64,000 bases of DNA, taken from assembly GCA_963691705.1 (NCBI GenBank), contig OY829537.1, forward strand, positions 61,108,304-61,172,303, written 5' to 3'. The notes beneath the pieces were generated by a model. It searched no databases. It saw only the letters and a program-made list of their open reading frames with translations, and was not told the DNA's origin. The position numbers were made by a program, and so were the translations under genes. Source of the DNA: Viola odorata. Taxonomy: Eukaryota; Streptophyta; Magnoliopsida; Malpighiales; Violaceae. How positions within the stretch are numbered: the stretch's first letter is position 1; the number at the start of each line of letters is the position of its first letter. Positions 12,977 through 25,725 of the stretch are shown here, piece after piece.

Positions 12977-15387
12977 ATGGGGAATATATTTGTGAAGAAA
13001 CCTAAGGTCACCGATGTTGATCGAGCCATTCTCTCCCTCAAGACCCAACGTCGCAAGCTTGGCCAGTATCAGCAACAGGTTCCTTCTCTCTTCTTTGCTT
13101 CTTTACCCTTTCAATTCTATTGAATTCCCCCTTATTTTCTTGAAATTCAATTTCAAATTAGCGCAGCTTGAAGCCGTCATTGAAGCAGAAAAGCAAGCCG
13201 CCAAGGACTTGATCAAAGAAAAGAAGAAGGACAGGGCGCTGTTAGCTCTCAAGAAGAAGAAAACACAAGAAGAATTATTGAAGCAAATCGATACCTGGGT
13301 CATTAATGTTGAGCAACAGGTAAACAAATTTCAATTTTTCTCTCCTTTAATTAATAGAATCATACCATTTTTATCAAATTGAATTGCCCTTTTTGTTTTT
13401 GGATTTGTTTGCCAGTTGGCGGACATTGAGCTGACCAGCAAGCAGAAAGCTGTATTTGAGAGTTTAAAGTCAGGTAATAATGCAATCAAGGCAATTCAAA
13501 GTGAGATCAACCTTGAGGATGTACAAAAGCTAATGGATGATACTACTGAAGCTAAAGCATATCAAGATGTGAGTTGGTTCTCTTATATCTTATAGTTTAG
13601 TTTGTCCTCTGTTCTGTTAGAATGGTAATACACTGTATTTGATCCATCCATTATGCTTACCCTTAGCTCATGCTCATGCTCCTGTTAGAAACTTGAGAAG
13701 TCAACATTTAGTTTTTGTTTAAAAGAAAATATCGTCTCCACTGCCTTTTGTTAATGTAATACTTAGTTTCACTGATGTGCAAATTCATTGAGTAATGAAG
13801 TCGTCAATTCCAAGAATGCACCTGTTTGAAATACTTCTATTGTATTATAATTAATCTGCTTTCAGTGAGGATCTATTCTGAAAGCTAATAATTCTTTTGG
13901 TGTCTATAACCATTCCCTGTCTAAGGTTAAACTAAGTGCAAGTTTCTGTACATTAGACTTGTAAGGAAAATAGCTTCATGCTTGTTCTATCCTTCTCAAC
14001 TCCATTTGCTAATATTTATCTGTGCTGTTCTACCGGAAGGCTAAGATATGGAAAACATGAGCTTTTACTGCTTGTTTTTTTTTTTTGAAAATAGCTTTTA
14101 CTGCTTGTGCTTCCTCACTGAAAGTTTCCATTCTCCCCTGTACTATTATTCTTTTGAGTACTACTATCTTATTCATTGTTACCGATTGCATTGAAGGAAA
14201 TTAATGCCGCCTTGGGGGAACAATTATCGCCAGAAGACGAAGAAGAGATTTTAGCTGAATTCGAAAACTTGGAAAGTCAGGTATCAAGGCATTTACATCA
14301 TTAAATTCCTCACAATTATGCATTGGTCTTCTGTTTTCTTTTTGGGATGTTGCTGAACCAATTACGTGTAACATTGGAGGCTTTGTTTAGTTTAGGAGTG
14401 TCATGGTAACTAAAAGCATACAACATAATCATCTTTGGCTTGTTAGCATGAGTATCTTCATTTCTCAGATGGTTTTGATTGATTGGCTAATGATGTAATC
14501 AGTAACTGGTGTGCTATTATGGAACTAAGAAGACCATAAAGGAAACAAAGAACTTAATAAACATGGGGGGTCATTTGACATAATGACAATATCCTCACAC
14601 GCAATGAGTCTATGCTTTTATTTGTTTTCTTTTTGTTTACTTTGACCTATTAGTTTTCCGGGGTTAAAGCAGCTTTTCCATTTTTTCTGAAACCCCAAAT
14701 CCATCCACCTACCTCCCAATGCAGTTGGAGATATAAGCTTTTGCATTTTATGCATGATGTACAATCAGTTTGACACTAACCCAATCTGAATGAAGAAAGG
14801 AATAAGCAATGAAACTTGTGAACTCGAATTCAATGAATTATTTTGAAGATCGGAAATACATTATGGAAGAAGAATTAGATAGAATTGGACCTCCGACCTT
14901 GGTTAAATTTATTTATATCTATATCTTCTGTAATGATATGTTATGCATCTAGTTTTATGTAGATAGGTAGCTTAGTCTTGGTAGTTTATCTGGTTCCCTT
15001 TGTATTATTAAGGTTTTTTATTTTTGCCATACGCTGCAATGCCTCTCTTTGCACCCTAATCGTATTTCATTTCTAAAGAGAAACTTGCTTTTGTTGTTTA
15101 GCTCAACCTTGAAGACATGCCAGAGGTGCCTACAACTCCAGTGCCATTCGAGGAGCATGAGGAGAAATTAGACCTTCCCGATGTTCCGACTAAACCTTTG
15201 GCAAATCCTGCTACAACTGCCAATGATGCTGAAGTTGCTTCATCCAAAGTCCTGATAAAGCAGAAAGGTCCCTCTCTCCCTTCCCTCCTCCTATGTGGCA
15301 TTTTTTTTTTAATTTAAACATGTGAGGTGTTAGGGTTAACATGATGTTTTCCACAATGCAGTAATGGAGGAACCATTGCCTGCATGA
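12977..15387 (+). CDS. VPS20: VPS20/CHMP6-like ESCRT-III subunit, six exons
   Basis: Exons 12977-13078, 13167-13319, 13416-13568, 14197-14280, 15102-15267 and 15362-15387 join with GT...AG introns into 227 residues, close to the usual 210-220 of plant VPS20. The start [11 protein letters not shown] puts Gly at position 2, the expected N-myristoylation site of this subunit. The basic helices ([24 protein letters not shown]), [10 protein letters not shown] and the acidic tail ([29 protein letters not shown]) follow in family order. VPS20 nucleates ESCRT-III on endosomal membranes and links it to ESCRT-II during multivesicular-body sorting. An upstream in-frame ATG at 12827 would add 50 unrelated residues, so the conserved MGN start is preferred. 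All splice sites are intact, and it appears functional. A hAT element occupies its proximal upstream region. Confidence 0.95.
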
Positions 15388-16955
15388 TTCGTTTAGAGAT
15401 GGATGATGGCGTTGCAGTCATAAGCGACCGACCATCATGATGTTCCTTTTCCTGGCATTCTTGTAAACGTATGTACCTCACAAATTCTATTTGAATTTAA
15501 TGGAATATGGCATTTGCATCAACTTTTTATTTTCCAAACTGATGAGATGTGTGTATATTGCATGAACCACGCATCCTATAATTGAATTGGTCGTCTCCTT
15601 AATGTTTGATGGCTGTCTCAGCCCCCATGATAACAGACCATTTTGACTCTGTACACTTCACGATTTGCATGAATGCTCATGTTTGGACAGAAAAGCCTTG
15701 ACACTCTCCATGCAATTTGGAATTGGCACAATAATTTGCGCAATAACTAACAGCCATATGGGGGATGCTATAAGTGGGGCATTAGAGAAGTGGGGACTGA
15801 TTTTGGATTTGGGGAAAGTGAGAGAGTGTTCAATTATGGTGATGCTATGGTAGCAAGTGGAGCTATATGGTGGTGTCACATTAGCTACCATTTTGACCAA
15901 CACAATGATACGGCATGAGCGATTCTTTTATTTTTATCCACATATAATAATATATATTTTCATTAAGATGATGATAAACAAAAAGAACAAAAAAAATTAC
16001 TACGATAATAATATTTATAAATGAATAAATAAATAGCACATGACACCGTATACACTACTACTAAAACCAAACTATTAAAGCCTAACTACAACAAATGACA
16101 TAATTAATCTCTAAAATTAGGAATAAAGGAAAAAATGATAGAATTATTTTATAAAGAGTAAAAATGTGAAAATAGTAAAAAAAAATATATAAACGGTTAA
16201 AGATTATAATTATAATAAAAATTATAAAAAATGCATACCTGAAAATTAAAACATATAATTGAAAATATTTAAAGAGTAAAATAATACATTCTCCTAATTG
16301 TAGTTAATTTAATTTTTCATAACAATTACATATGCCTCAAAATAAACAAATTACTTTTTATTGTTTATTTCTTAAACTATTAGAATTACAGTCCACTTTT
16401 AATATTCATAGATTCACTTATTGTTTCCGTATGAAAAAATATTAATGTATACCTTAAGTATTCTAAAATAATAGTAGTATTTTATAGCACTTTAAGTGAT
16501 TTTACATTTCATAGTACTTTCAAAACTACTAAAGTCAAACATTTTTACAATTTTTACAAATAACGTTATTGTCAACCGCACAACAACTCAATACATAACA
16601 ACGCACCAACCGTGAAGCCAAAAAGAGAATAATATTTAAAAATGCCATGTGTCATAATATATATTTTCTATAAAAAAAAACAAACTCAATTTGAAATCAC
16701 AAAGCTTAATTAAGCTAATCTTAACAAACACAAGGGAAAATAAAAGATTTCGTTAATGCGGGGTGCCATTTTGAAATATTTTACAAACATAGGGTGGTAA
16801 AAGATAGTTTAGCCAAATATATATTATTACTTAAGCCATGCTACAAGCACAATTTGAATTTATTTATAAAAAAACTAAAGATTCATACATATTTAAAGGG
16901 TTAGGTAATTTTTTTGTTTTGATAGTTGAAGTAATTAAATATTTTTTTACTGTAA
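15388..16955. other. 3' flank of VPS20 and AT-rich spacer
   Basis: The 3' untranslated region of VPS20 probably covers the first 150-200 bp. Beyond it the sequence is AT-rich with no recognised gene. A 62-codon open frame at 15665-15853 has no family features. Confidence 0.5.
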
Positions 16956-16959
16956 CTTA

Positions 16960-17172
16960 ATTATGTCTATAATAGGAGAGAGCGCAAACGCAGCTGCTGC
17001 GTTTGCCACTGCGCTCTTTTCCTGCAGTGAGGAAAGCACAAAATTATGCTATGCACTCAACCCAGCTTTCCAAAAAGCTCGTCTCAACCCAGGACGCCAA
17101 ACACCTTTCAAGTGCTTTTGTAACCCAACCCAACCCAACCCAACCCTTAACCCCAAACACTATCTAAATGTG
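16960..17172. mobile_element. Short MITE-like insertion with GC-rich hairpin
   Basis: This block interrupts the last recognisable NOC2 exon. It contains an 11-bp perfect stem with a one-base centre (GCAAACGCAGC at 16984, GCTGCGTTTGC at 16996), a GGCGT/ACGCC-containing arm and a short (CCCAA)n tract near 17130. The ends are not defined, so class and TSD are open. Confidence 0.4.
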
Positions 17173-17932
17173 TGGTAGTTTAGTAGCATTTACAAACTAG
17201 CAGTTCAAAACATAAGCTTTGTATATCCCTTTCAAGCATTCATCTAAACAACTGAATCCAAGTTGAACACACAAGCCCGTTAGAAAAAGAAAGGATACCA
17301 CAGGAAGGGCACCTCCTCTAGTACCCCAAAAATGTAGTGCAACCTGAAAAAAACAAAAGACAAAATATCTTATCAACTATAATTAAAAGATAAGTAATGA
17401 CATCAGGGCTTCAAAATTTGAACGCACTGCATAGTCATTCCTACCTTAATGTACTTCCGCAAGAGACATGGAAACCAGCCAATAGTACACAAGAAAACTG
17501 AAGACGTGTTATGGTAAATGCTATCATTTCTGCATCTGTCATTTGGTTTAGAACATGTAGGGAATTTCCAAAATAGGACTTCACCAAGTGGTTGTAGTTC
17601 TTCCATTTCCTTGTCAACAAATCATAAACTATCTCTTTCTTTCCACCTGTGGTGGGAAGACCCAATAGTTTCCGAAGAATTCCATCCATTTCACATAACA
17701 CAAACAACATTATTTGATTAAAAACACTGCTTGACATGATACTAAACTTTGATGAAGAGTCATCCCCAGTATCATTGCCATAATGACAAGCAATTCTAAA
17801 AGCCATCAAAATAGAGCGAACTGCACTAATCTTTCCATTTTCACGGATTGCATTACACCATGATTCGACCATGGCAGTGGTAATAACATTAATACAAATC
17901 CAACTCCGTCTTTGCTTATGGGGTATAATCAT
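17172..17932 (-). pseudogene. NOC2/REBELOTE-like gene fragment, intron retained
   Basis: On the minus strand an exon at 17440-17932 encodes AMVESWCNAIRENG, AFRIACHYG, FVLCEMDGILRKLLGLP, SYFGNSLHVLNQMTD and, after a shift of frame, PCLLRKYIK. It then reaches a normal donor (AAG^GTAGGAATG). An acceptor near 17344 leads into a second exon, [21 protein letters not shown]...[16 protein letters not shown], followed by an in-frame TAG. This matches the central part of Noc2-family nucleolar proteins, which help export 60S pre-ribosomes (assigned from memory of the family). Retention of an intron shows a copy at DNA level, not a retrocopy. It lacks both ends, has a frameshift and a stop, and begins where the hAT remnant stops. 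Confidence 0.75.
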
Positions 17933-17959
17933 CTTGGGTCTCTAAGAGACATTTTTCAG

Positions 17960-20082
17960 ACTCACTCATATAGCTTGATCACAACTTATTGACTGATGGG
18001 ATGATGAAGCTCCACTACTTATACTATATCTTTCTCACCATACTCTTTGACTAAGTCATAACAAACTTGTTTAATCTTCTCAACCTCCAATAAATAATTA
18101 CTACCATGCATTCTAAAGTAGTAAAACTGAACTAACTTCATATTGTACTTTGGATCATGTACTGCAGCAACCACCATCAAAACATTAACCATATCCCAAT
18201 ATTTGTCAAATTTATAATCATTTCATCTGCCATTTTTGACACAATAGAATTAGGAGAAGCAAGCCAATTTCGCAATTTCAATTGATCTCCAAATCTTTGG
18301 GAAACATACGTTTGTTGTAGGATATTTTGTGCCACTAAACAACTTAGTAACTTCATGAAAAATCTTGAGTTTATCGCATACATCCTTAGCAAACCTCTAT
18401 TGAGCTTCATTAACAGTAGGACATGAGTCTCAGTAGTACTAATACGAGTCAAAACATCCTTGTACAACAATGTTGTCTCTAGCATTAAAAAAGTATCTGA
18501 AAGCACTTGTTTGGTATGGGACAAGGCACATATAAAAACCTAAGATTTAATAACAAAACACATAAGGCTAAAATAATTAAATATTATATAAATTGTAAAG
18601 ACATTTAACTAATTTAGTTTTACTATATAAGTACCTTAGAATTCGGCCTAAGGAGAGTTTGCGTCGGACAAGAAGACTACAAGTCAAGTGCGACTTGACT
18701 AAGTGAGCGATTTCAAGCTTAGTCAAGATTCGGTCAAGGAGAGGAGCTTCAAGAGAGTTAGATAGAGTAAATAATTTATATTTATTTCATTTAATTAATT
18801 GAGTTAGAGTTAAGTTAGAGTTAGGACTTCTGGTCTTAGTAGAATTAGAACTTGTAATTAAACTAGTTTTGTAATTCTTGTACATTGGCGACTATTTAAA
18901 GGCATTGTTATTCATTAATAAAATTAATCAGAGTTTCCACAAATTACCCATACCAAATTTTCGTTCCCTTCTCTACTTCTTACTTTCTCGATTCCAAAGC
19001 AAGCCGTTCTTGTGTAACTTAGCCATAGACTCGGTTAGGGCGTGACTCGCGTGGCGTTTATGGACTCAAGCGTGGAAGGTGCGTGGGGAGCATGTTGCTA
19101 TTCGTGGATTCGAATAGTGTGCTCGTGGACTCGAGTGTGTTCTTGGACTCAAACAAGGGTGTCCGTGGACTCGGCGTTGGCGCGTCAAGCGTGAGGGATT
19201 ATGGACTCAATCCTTAGTGTCGACTAGGTTTCTCGGTGTGCTAGTAAGTGGATTCCTCTAGGGTTCGTTAGGGACGAATGAGGCAAGTGGACACTTGCCT
19301 AACCTCACTTCATCAAAGATTCGGAAGAGCAAGTCTGAAGGTGGATTCCTTCGAAAGCAAGCTGTAAGGTGGGATCCTACGATACAATTCCACGTGCCGA
19401 ACCTATTGAAGAACTAGATCGTCACTCTACACATTCTAGGCAACTAGGATCGTATCAATATCGGTAGTAATAGCTATATTACTTTCATTATTATCTTCAA
19501 TCAACTTCTCTAATGTCGCCTTCTCTAAAGCATACAAATTCATGATATCACTTCTCAAGGTAGCGAGAAGGAACCTTGAAAAGAGATTGAAGTGCTCAAG
19601 AATATCTCCTAAAAGCAACTTCATCCACCAAAGAAAGTGGATGTTCATGCATAATCACCATGCATCCAAGTTCTTTTCTTGCAATTTCTAGACTAAATGT
19701 GGTTGAAGCTAACTCATTTTTCCCGATCTTGATTGTGCTGCTTGTCAAAATGTTTTCACCAAAAGTAACCAACCTCCGTCTTGGACAAGTGTCTATGTGG
19801 TCACCCAAATGAGAAGTCCCAACATTATGTCCACTGACTAACAATTTGTTGCAATGGTTACACTTAGCCTTATATTCCTTACCTACTTTAACTTTTTTTA
19901 AATGATTCCAAACATCACTAAGGAAGGGTCGCCTCCATCTCTTTGCGCTTCTTGCGTTGAGGTGGCTACACTAGCTAGTATGGATGATTGAGTAGGCTCA
20001 CTAACAGTGGAGGGATTAACACATGTCATGAGTGCAGGATTAGAGGTTGTTGTAGGAGTTGGTTGACTTTCTGGAGTTGCCA
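17960..20082 (-). pseudogene. hAT transposase (BED zinc-finger, RICESLEEPER-like), decayed and interrupted
   Basis: On the minus strand the product starts MATPESQPTPT near 20082. It continues after one frameshift near 19905 into a BED zinc finger (KCNHCNKLL...SHLGDHIDTC), then LEIARKELGCMVIMHEHPLS and NESNIAITTD. There the frame is cut by a block of about 0.85 kb. Beyond it, pieces of the RNase-H-like core return (TFLMLETTLLYKDVL; KFDKYWDM; VVAAVHDPKYNMKLVQFYYF). The dimerisation end and a good part of the core are missing. This is the normal domain order of plant hAT transposases. It cannot be active. Confidence 0.85.
18600..19450 (+). mobile_element. LTR-like insertion inside the hAT transposase
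   Basis: The block has a TATA-like TATTTAAAGG at about 18893, an AATAAA region just after it, and a long non-coding tail with repeated TGGACTC and GTGGATTC phrases. This is the make-up of a gypsy LTR read on the plus strand. It separates two consecutive parts of the hAT protein, so it is an insertion or a replacement. I could not fix exact edges or a TSD. Confidence 0.45.
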
Positions 20083-20248
20083 TAATCCCTAGGACAACAA
20101 AAAGTAAGAAATAATTGCACATGTAGAGATAAAAGCACATCAGATATTCAAACAGTGTATAAAATCATTCATTATAGCTAAGTTATAATATAATATAATA
20201 ATATAATAATAATAATTGCACTAATGCCATTAGAAAAGATTATTTTAA

Positions 20249-20600
20249 GGGAAATGTTATTTTGTAGGAATGAGTAGGCAAAATACAAGCGGAATTTGGT
20301 ATTCACGAAATTACAATTGTGTTGTATTTATGAAATTGCCATTAATCAAGTCTCTCTCACTCTTGTCACTCTCGTCTTGCAGACCTCCTCCTTCCTCATT
20401 ACCCAAGCTCAACTGCCACCACCACCACTCAAGGCCACCACTACCACCGCGACACCATCACTATCTCAGTCCACTTCAAGCTCGTCGCCGCCCACCGCTC
20501 GTCATTCCTCGCTCTCACTCTCCATCCAACACCACCACCACACCAAACTGTCGCCACCACCACCGTCACTCTACTTAACTGCCACCACCACCACACCGCT
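20249..20600 (+). repeat. Left TIR of the 7.5-kb MULE
   Basis: Inverted copy of 27420-27776. It carries long CAC/ACC-rich tracts, which create overlapping open frames on both copies, and a CTTGCAG that looks like a splice acceptor. I regard the frames as a consequence of composition, not as genes. Confidence 0.85.
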
Positions 20601-20700
20601 CAAGGCCACCACCATTGCAATGCGACAATCCTCTCATCTTCATTGTCGTCGCCTCTCGTTGGTAATAAGATGATTCAGATCTGCGTAATTCGCATCCTCG

Positions 20701-23151
20701 TGTGAGACCCCTAGAAATTGTAACTTAGATTTATTTTGGTTAGTAGATGGGTACTAGTAGATTAGAAGAGAGTTCGTTAGGTTCGTATGTAAACTAGTTG
20801 CTTTCCGTATAATAATAATAATAATAATAATAATAGTAATAGTAATAATAATAATAAATAAATATTTGGATAAGTATGTTTAAGGAAAGGAAGGGATCAG
20901 GCTCGTGGAAAAAGAGAGAATAAGAAATAAAGAAAAGAAAAAGGTGGGATAAGGATTAGAAAATGGGTACGGGAAAAGAAAGAAACGAGATAAGAAAGGA
21001 AGAAAAATAAATAGAAGGAAAGAGCTTGGCTCTCTCAAGAGAAGAGATAAGAAACAAAACAAAACAAAACAAAAAAAAAAAAAAAAATAGAGAGGGAGCG
21101 TCGGAAGAGAGCGGGGGAGAAGAAGATGAATAGTTGATTTAAAGGTTAGTTCTTTTATTAGTAGTTAAACTTCCATCTTTTATCAAATTGATGTATGGGT
21201 GTCATGGAAATTGAGTAGAAATTTATAAATTGGTATATGCAGCTTCTGCCAAGGGAAGAATTCACCATGGGTGTTGATTGCTGTGAGTGGATTTATAAGA
21301 TCTTTTTTTAAAACTCTAGTTATGGTAATTATAGTTCACTTGCGTGTTTTTTTCAATTTAATTAAAGTATGAAAATAGTGTTATAGTGGTTAAAAGAGCA
21401 AGTAGATAACCTGGGTAGCTGCATAAGTGGATTTTGCAGTGGTTGACGTTCTGAAAATTCTGGAAAGTAATTGCAGAAAATTATTTACAGTTTGATCCCT
21501 GGAGTTTTGGAGATGGTAAAATTTAGTCCTCAAAGTTTTAGCGTTTGCAGATTAGTCCCTACAGCAGGATCAGTTTTGGGAAACTTATTTCTGGGTTTCA
21601 ATGTAAAAATATTGAACAATTATTGGTGTATTGGATGTCTGTTGTAACTACCTTATCTGTTATGCAAGTTTCTTTTGTTATATTAATTATTGAATTCTAT
21701 TCTTTATTTCGCATTGCATATATGATTCTCTCGGGCGACATGCCACTTGACCATGCAATACATTACCTATGTGAGTGCTAAGAAAGAGTATAGAAAATGA
21801 TGATTATGTTATTTAATTGTGGTACTAGGTGCGAAATCGGCGACTTCACCTAGGAAGCTTGTTCTGACTCTTGCTGTACATATACAACGGTGAGTGGATA
21901 ATACAACGTATAAACTGCATGATAATATTGCATACTAGTTGTTCGTATGAACTATGTTTTGACTTATGTATATGGTGTTATGGTGATAATATTGGTAAGG
22001 ATGGATGGTATATTATCTTACGAATTATGTCATGACTGTATACGGTATATTGGTTGTGAACGGATATGGTGAAAGTATTGGCGATGATAGATGATATATT
22101 ATCTTTATAATTATATTATGATTGTGTACGGTTTTATGGCTGTGAAAAGACGCGGTGATAGTAGGTGATGAAAGATGTGGTATATTGTCTTGGATTATGA
22201 CCCTAGCTAACAGGGGCGGTGTTAGCACATGTGCACATGGTCTGTTATACCTTAGCTAGCCGGAGGTTATGCTGGTAGCACGAAGTGGCTTGGCTAGTAC
22301 TTCGGTCTGTTGAGAATTATTGAGAATCGTTGAGAAATTCATATGTCCTAGCCGACAGGGACAATGGTGTTGGCACGTGATGGGATCACGGTCTGAATAT
22401 GACAATCCTAGTCAGCAGGGATGGTGGTGCTGGCACGTGAAATATCACGGTCTGAACGTGTTTATTTTATTGGTGTTTTGACAGTTTAACTGTCTTATGG
22501 TGAATGTACGAATTTGATAGTTAATTGTATTATGATGAGTATATGAAATTCTGATACCCTAACCTGCAGGGGGATTATGGTGCTGACAGGTGGAAAATCA
22601 CAGTCTGGATATGAGTTTATTGTGCGTTGATAATTTAACCCTATTATGATGAGTATACGAATTTTAGTATCTGGATATTTATATAATTACACTATATTAT
22701 ATGTGGTAAATGCAGTGATAATGAATGATTGCCTATGCATGCCTGTTTATATCTTGTATTATCTATTCACTGAGTTATAGTAACTCACCCTCTCGTATTC
22801 AACATTTTTCAGCTGGTATCAGACGGTAGTGAGTTTTGGTTGGCAGATTTAGGAGTACTCTTCAAGGTTGATCGGTATGCCCAACATCCCCTTCGCTAGG
22901 GCATAGTCGAGTAGTAATGTGGTATATGTCTGTTACTTATGGTAGAAAGTGCGGAAGTGTCTGTCTGTGTTGCTGTAAATATTGCTTGAAATTCAATATA
23001 AGTAAAATCTTGAGTTTGCTTGAGATAAATCATTTGTAATTTTTTTGAAAGAAATATTGATGAGTTAAGTAGGCGAGTGAGAGTTCGAGATGAGTACTAG
23101 AATTCATTCGGACTCTCATGCCGGTCACACGCTCTAATTTGGGGTGTGACA
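20701..23151 (+). mobile_element. Solo LTR (gypsy, chromovirus-like), 2451 bp
   Basis: It starts TGTGAGACCCC and ends GGGGTGTGACA, an inverted pair. It is flanked on both sides by CCTCG (20696-20700 and 23152-23156), a perfect 5-bp TSD. There is no primer site, polyprotein or second LTR, so the element was reduced by LTR-LTR recombination. It sits inside the 7.5-kb MULE and is younger than it. Inside are a TAA microsatellite (about 20808-20863), a purine-rich stretch (20880-21120) and two families of internal repeats. The length and the internal repeats fit Del/Tekay-type LTRs, which is an inference. Confidence 0.88.
21950..22620 (+). repeat. Diverged tandem repeats inside the solo LTR
   Basis: About 21950-22200 holds three diverged units of some 90 bp (GGTATATTATCTT phrases). 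About 22200-22620 holds five units of 50-60 bp sharing CCTAGC...CAGGG...GGTG(T/C)TGGCACGTG...ATCACGGTCTGAA. They are structural repeats of the LTR. No coding role is seen. Confidence 0.7.
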
Positions 23152-24414
23152 CCTCGATTCTAGGTAACCGCCATACTTCGTCTTCTCTTCTTTTGCTATT
23201 TCCATTTTTGGCATCATCATTTTGATCTTCCTCCTCATCATTTTCTAGTTCGATTAAGTTTGTTGAGTGAGTTGTGAAAGATAAAAATCCTCTTTAAGTT
23301 TTATTCAAGGATTTTGGATTATGTGTTTTTCATATTCTTAATGTCAGGTTGCTCGTGCATCAGCGTTTTCTTTTCGTTTGGTATATGGAAGCATGAAGCT
23401 CAAGTATCTTCAGGTAGATTAACCTCCTTTTTCTTTCCTATCCTCTTCCTAGAGTAAATCTTAGCTATGGTTTACGTTTATGGTGTAGCCAGTTCTATTT
23501 GCTCATATGTTTTGATGGATACGGGCATTTTAATTTTCATTCCAATGTAGCCTATTTTGTCATTTAAATTGGGCTAAGCGTTGGATCGGAACATATAATA
23601 CCAGTTTACTTGGTTACACAAATCTAGCATCAATAGTTTTTTATCGATTAACTAAAATTGAGGTCCTAAATGTTGTTTCCTAGTTAGTTCTTTCTGTTTC
23701 ACTGGAAGTATGGAATTTCTATTGATTGAATTGGTAAAGTGGCTGAAGATTATGGTTTTTATTTCTTGAACTTGTAAAGATAGAGGTAGTGCATGAATGA
23801 CAACAAGAATATATATAAGGGGATGAATGTCTTGCTTCTTAATCCCAGTTTGATTTGGTGGTGTTGTTGGGTTGTGTAGAAGTTTACTTATCATGCAGTT
23901 GTTGCTTTTTGTCTGTCGATTCAAGTGATGTTGTCTTTATGCAACATCTCCTTTTCTTTCAAATTGATAGATTCTTGAACTTGATTGCTTGTGCAATTTC
24001 TTTAATGCAAAATCTCATTTACTCTATTCAATTACCATTGTTGTGCTCCTCTGTGGGTCATGTCTAATCTACTTGTCATTTGCCTCTTTGTGTATGCATT
24101 TACTATGCTCACTCAACTATTGTAGTACTGAGCATCACTTAATGTCTATAACTTCTGGTTTTGTTCAAATTCCTTTGTCGAGCTTTTCTGCCAACTATTG
24201 CCTCTCCTATTGATTTTTGCGTATACATTACATCTCGATGATAGTTTTGGCAAGGTTCATGCATACTACTTCCCATGTTAGTCTCAACATATTATGTGCA
24301 TGGAGAATAGAGTTTTTGCTCTTCCTTTCATTTTTTTTCTCCTAATTGAGAATGGTTTGCATTATTGTAGTGGTGTTCTGCATTTAGGCGTAGCACTTGA
24401 ACGCAGCAACAAGG

Positions 24415-24885
24415 ATGTCAAAAAATTCTTCACCCTCGATCTCTAGTAGTCAACACCATGAATGCAGACGCAGCAGAGTATTGACGTCACTTGGGAAGCA
24501 AAGAGAAACCTTGGATTACGAGCAGCCAATTTTCTGCAAGTGTGGGTTGAAGGCACCAAGACGGATATCCTAGACTGACAAACACCCAGGTCAACATTTC
24601 TACAAGTGTGCTGGGGTAGATGGATATGGTGGTTGTGGCTTCTTCCAATGGGTTGATGGACCAGTAATAGGTTGGGTTCGTGAAGTGATAATGGAGTTGG
24701 TAGTGAAACTGAGATGAAGGGTATGTTAGATGACCTTAGGTGCGTGAAAGAGGTAGTCAATCAAGTAAATAAGGTAGTAAAAATGATATGTATATGTCTG
24801 GTTTGTATTATTTTCAGGTTTATTATTTGTAGCCAGATTTTACTAGTTATTTCCAATGTTGGTTGTGTGATAATAGACTAAGAAA
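24415..24885 (+). pseudogene. GRF zinc-finger protein, transposon-associated, broken
   Basis: From ATG 24415 the frame gives a Ser-rich start and then a GRF-type zinc finger: FCKCGLKAPRRIS, stop, TDKHPGQHFYKCAGV, CGFFQWVD. Conserved Cys and the FFQW core are present, but an in-frame TAG replaces the usual Trp of the SWT segment at about residue 53. After VDGPVIGWV the frame shifts near 24690 and continues as a short coiled coil (MKGMLDDLRCVKEVVNQVNKVVK) with a hydrophobic end, the usual layout of small plant GRF proteins. Such proteins are common near plant transposons, and their role there is not established. It lies inside the MULE and faces the FAR1-type gene. Confidence 0.8.
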
Positions 24886-25460
24886 ATCAAGTAATGTTGG
24901 ATCAATATTTTGGTTGAAACTCTCTTAGATGGAATATCCTTATCCAAAGAAGCAGTACATATACTCGATGATGTTGATGTACACCAACCTTTTCCTTTAA
25001 AAAGCTATGAGAATCAGTTATTACAAGATCTTACTTTGATTTTTCGCAGCTAATTTTTCTACATTCCTTTACTTCTAAGCTCTAACTTGAAAATCAGTAT
25101 ATTTGATTAAGAATCAGAGACTTGAATTTGCAGAATGAATTCTATTTGTAGGATTTCACAAGTTGGAAAACATAAAGTTGTTTCACTGATGAAGGAAAAA
25201 AAGGTGTGAAACTGTGCTAAAGTATGAAATATGAATAAGAATTATAGGCATGTGCATGAGAAATCAGGTGTGCAAAACATAAATGGATTGTAGAAGAGAT
25301 ACTTTAAATCTATCATATGATCCATTTATTCTTTTTTGCAATTACACATACGATTATCAAGCCCATATCAACCAATCAACTTCTTACTTCTTCCCACCAC
25401 AAATTACAGAGAAACATAGAAAAATCACCACAAAAAAATGATTAAGTTTAAAAAATAAAA

Positions 25461-25722
25461 ATGAAACCATTCGAAAATGCTAATTAATCTGCAACAATTA
25501 GCAAATAAGCCCTGAAATAGTACTAATATTGTAAAAGTACACAAATGAAACCATTCGAATATGCTAATTAATCTGCAGCAATTAGCAAATAAGTCTTGAA
25601 ATAGTACTAATATTGTAAAAGTACACAAATGAAACCATTTGAATATGCTAATTAATCTATACCAATTAGCAAATAAGTCCTGAAATAGTACTAATAATGT
25701 AAAAGTACACAAATGAAACCAT
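25461..25722. repeat. 84-bp tandem repeat, three copies
   Basis: Units begin ATGAAACCATT(C/T)GAA at 25461, 25545 and 25629, with a partial fourth copy from 25713. Spacing is exactly 84 bp and divergence is low. It lies just past the 3' end of the FAR1-type gene inside the MULE. Confidence 0.9.
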
Positions 25723-25725
25723 GGT

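Noticed and set aside
17125..17150. (CCCAA)n run as an interstitial telomere repeat
   Set aside because: The plant telomere unit is CCCTAAA. This run is short and lies in a MITE-like block.
20296..20673. Open frames in the MULE TIRs resembling a Pro/Thr-rich protein, present at both ends (also 27406-27729 minus)
   Set aside because: They arise from CAC/ACC-rich composition in the inverted repeats. No family features are present.
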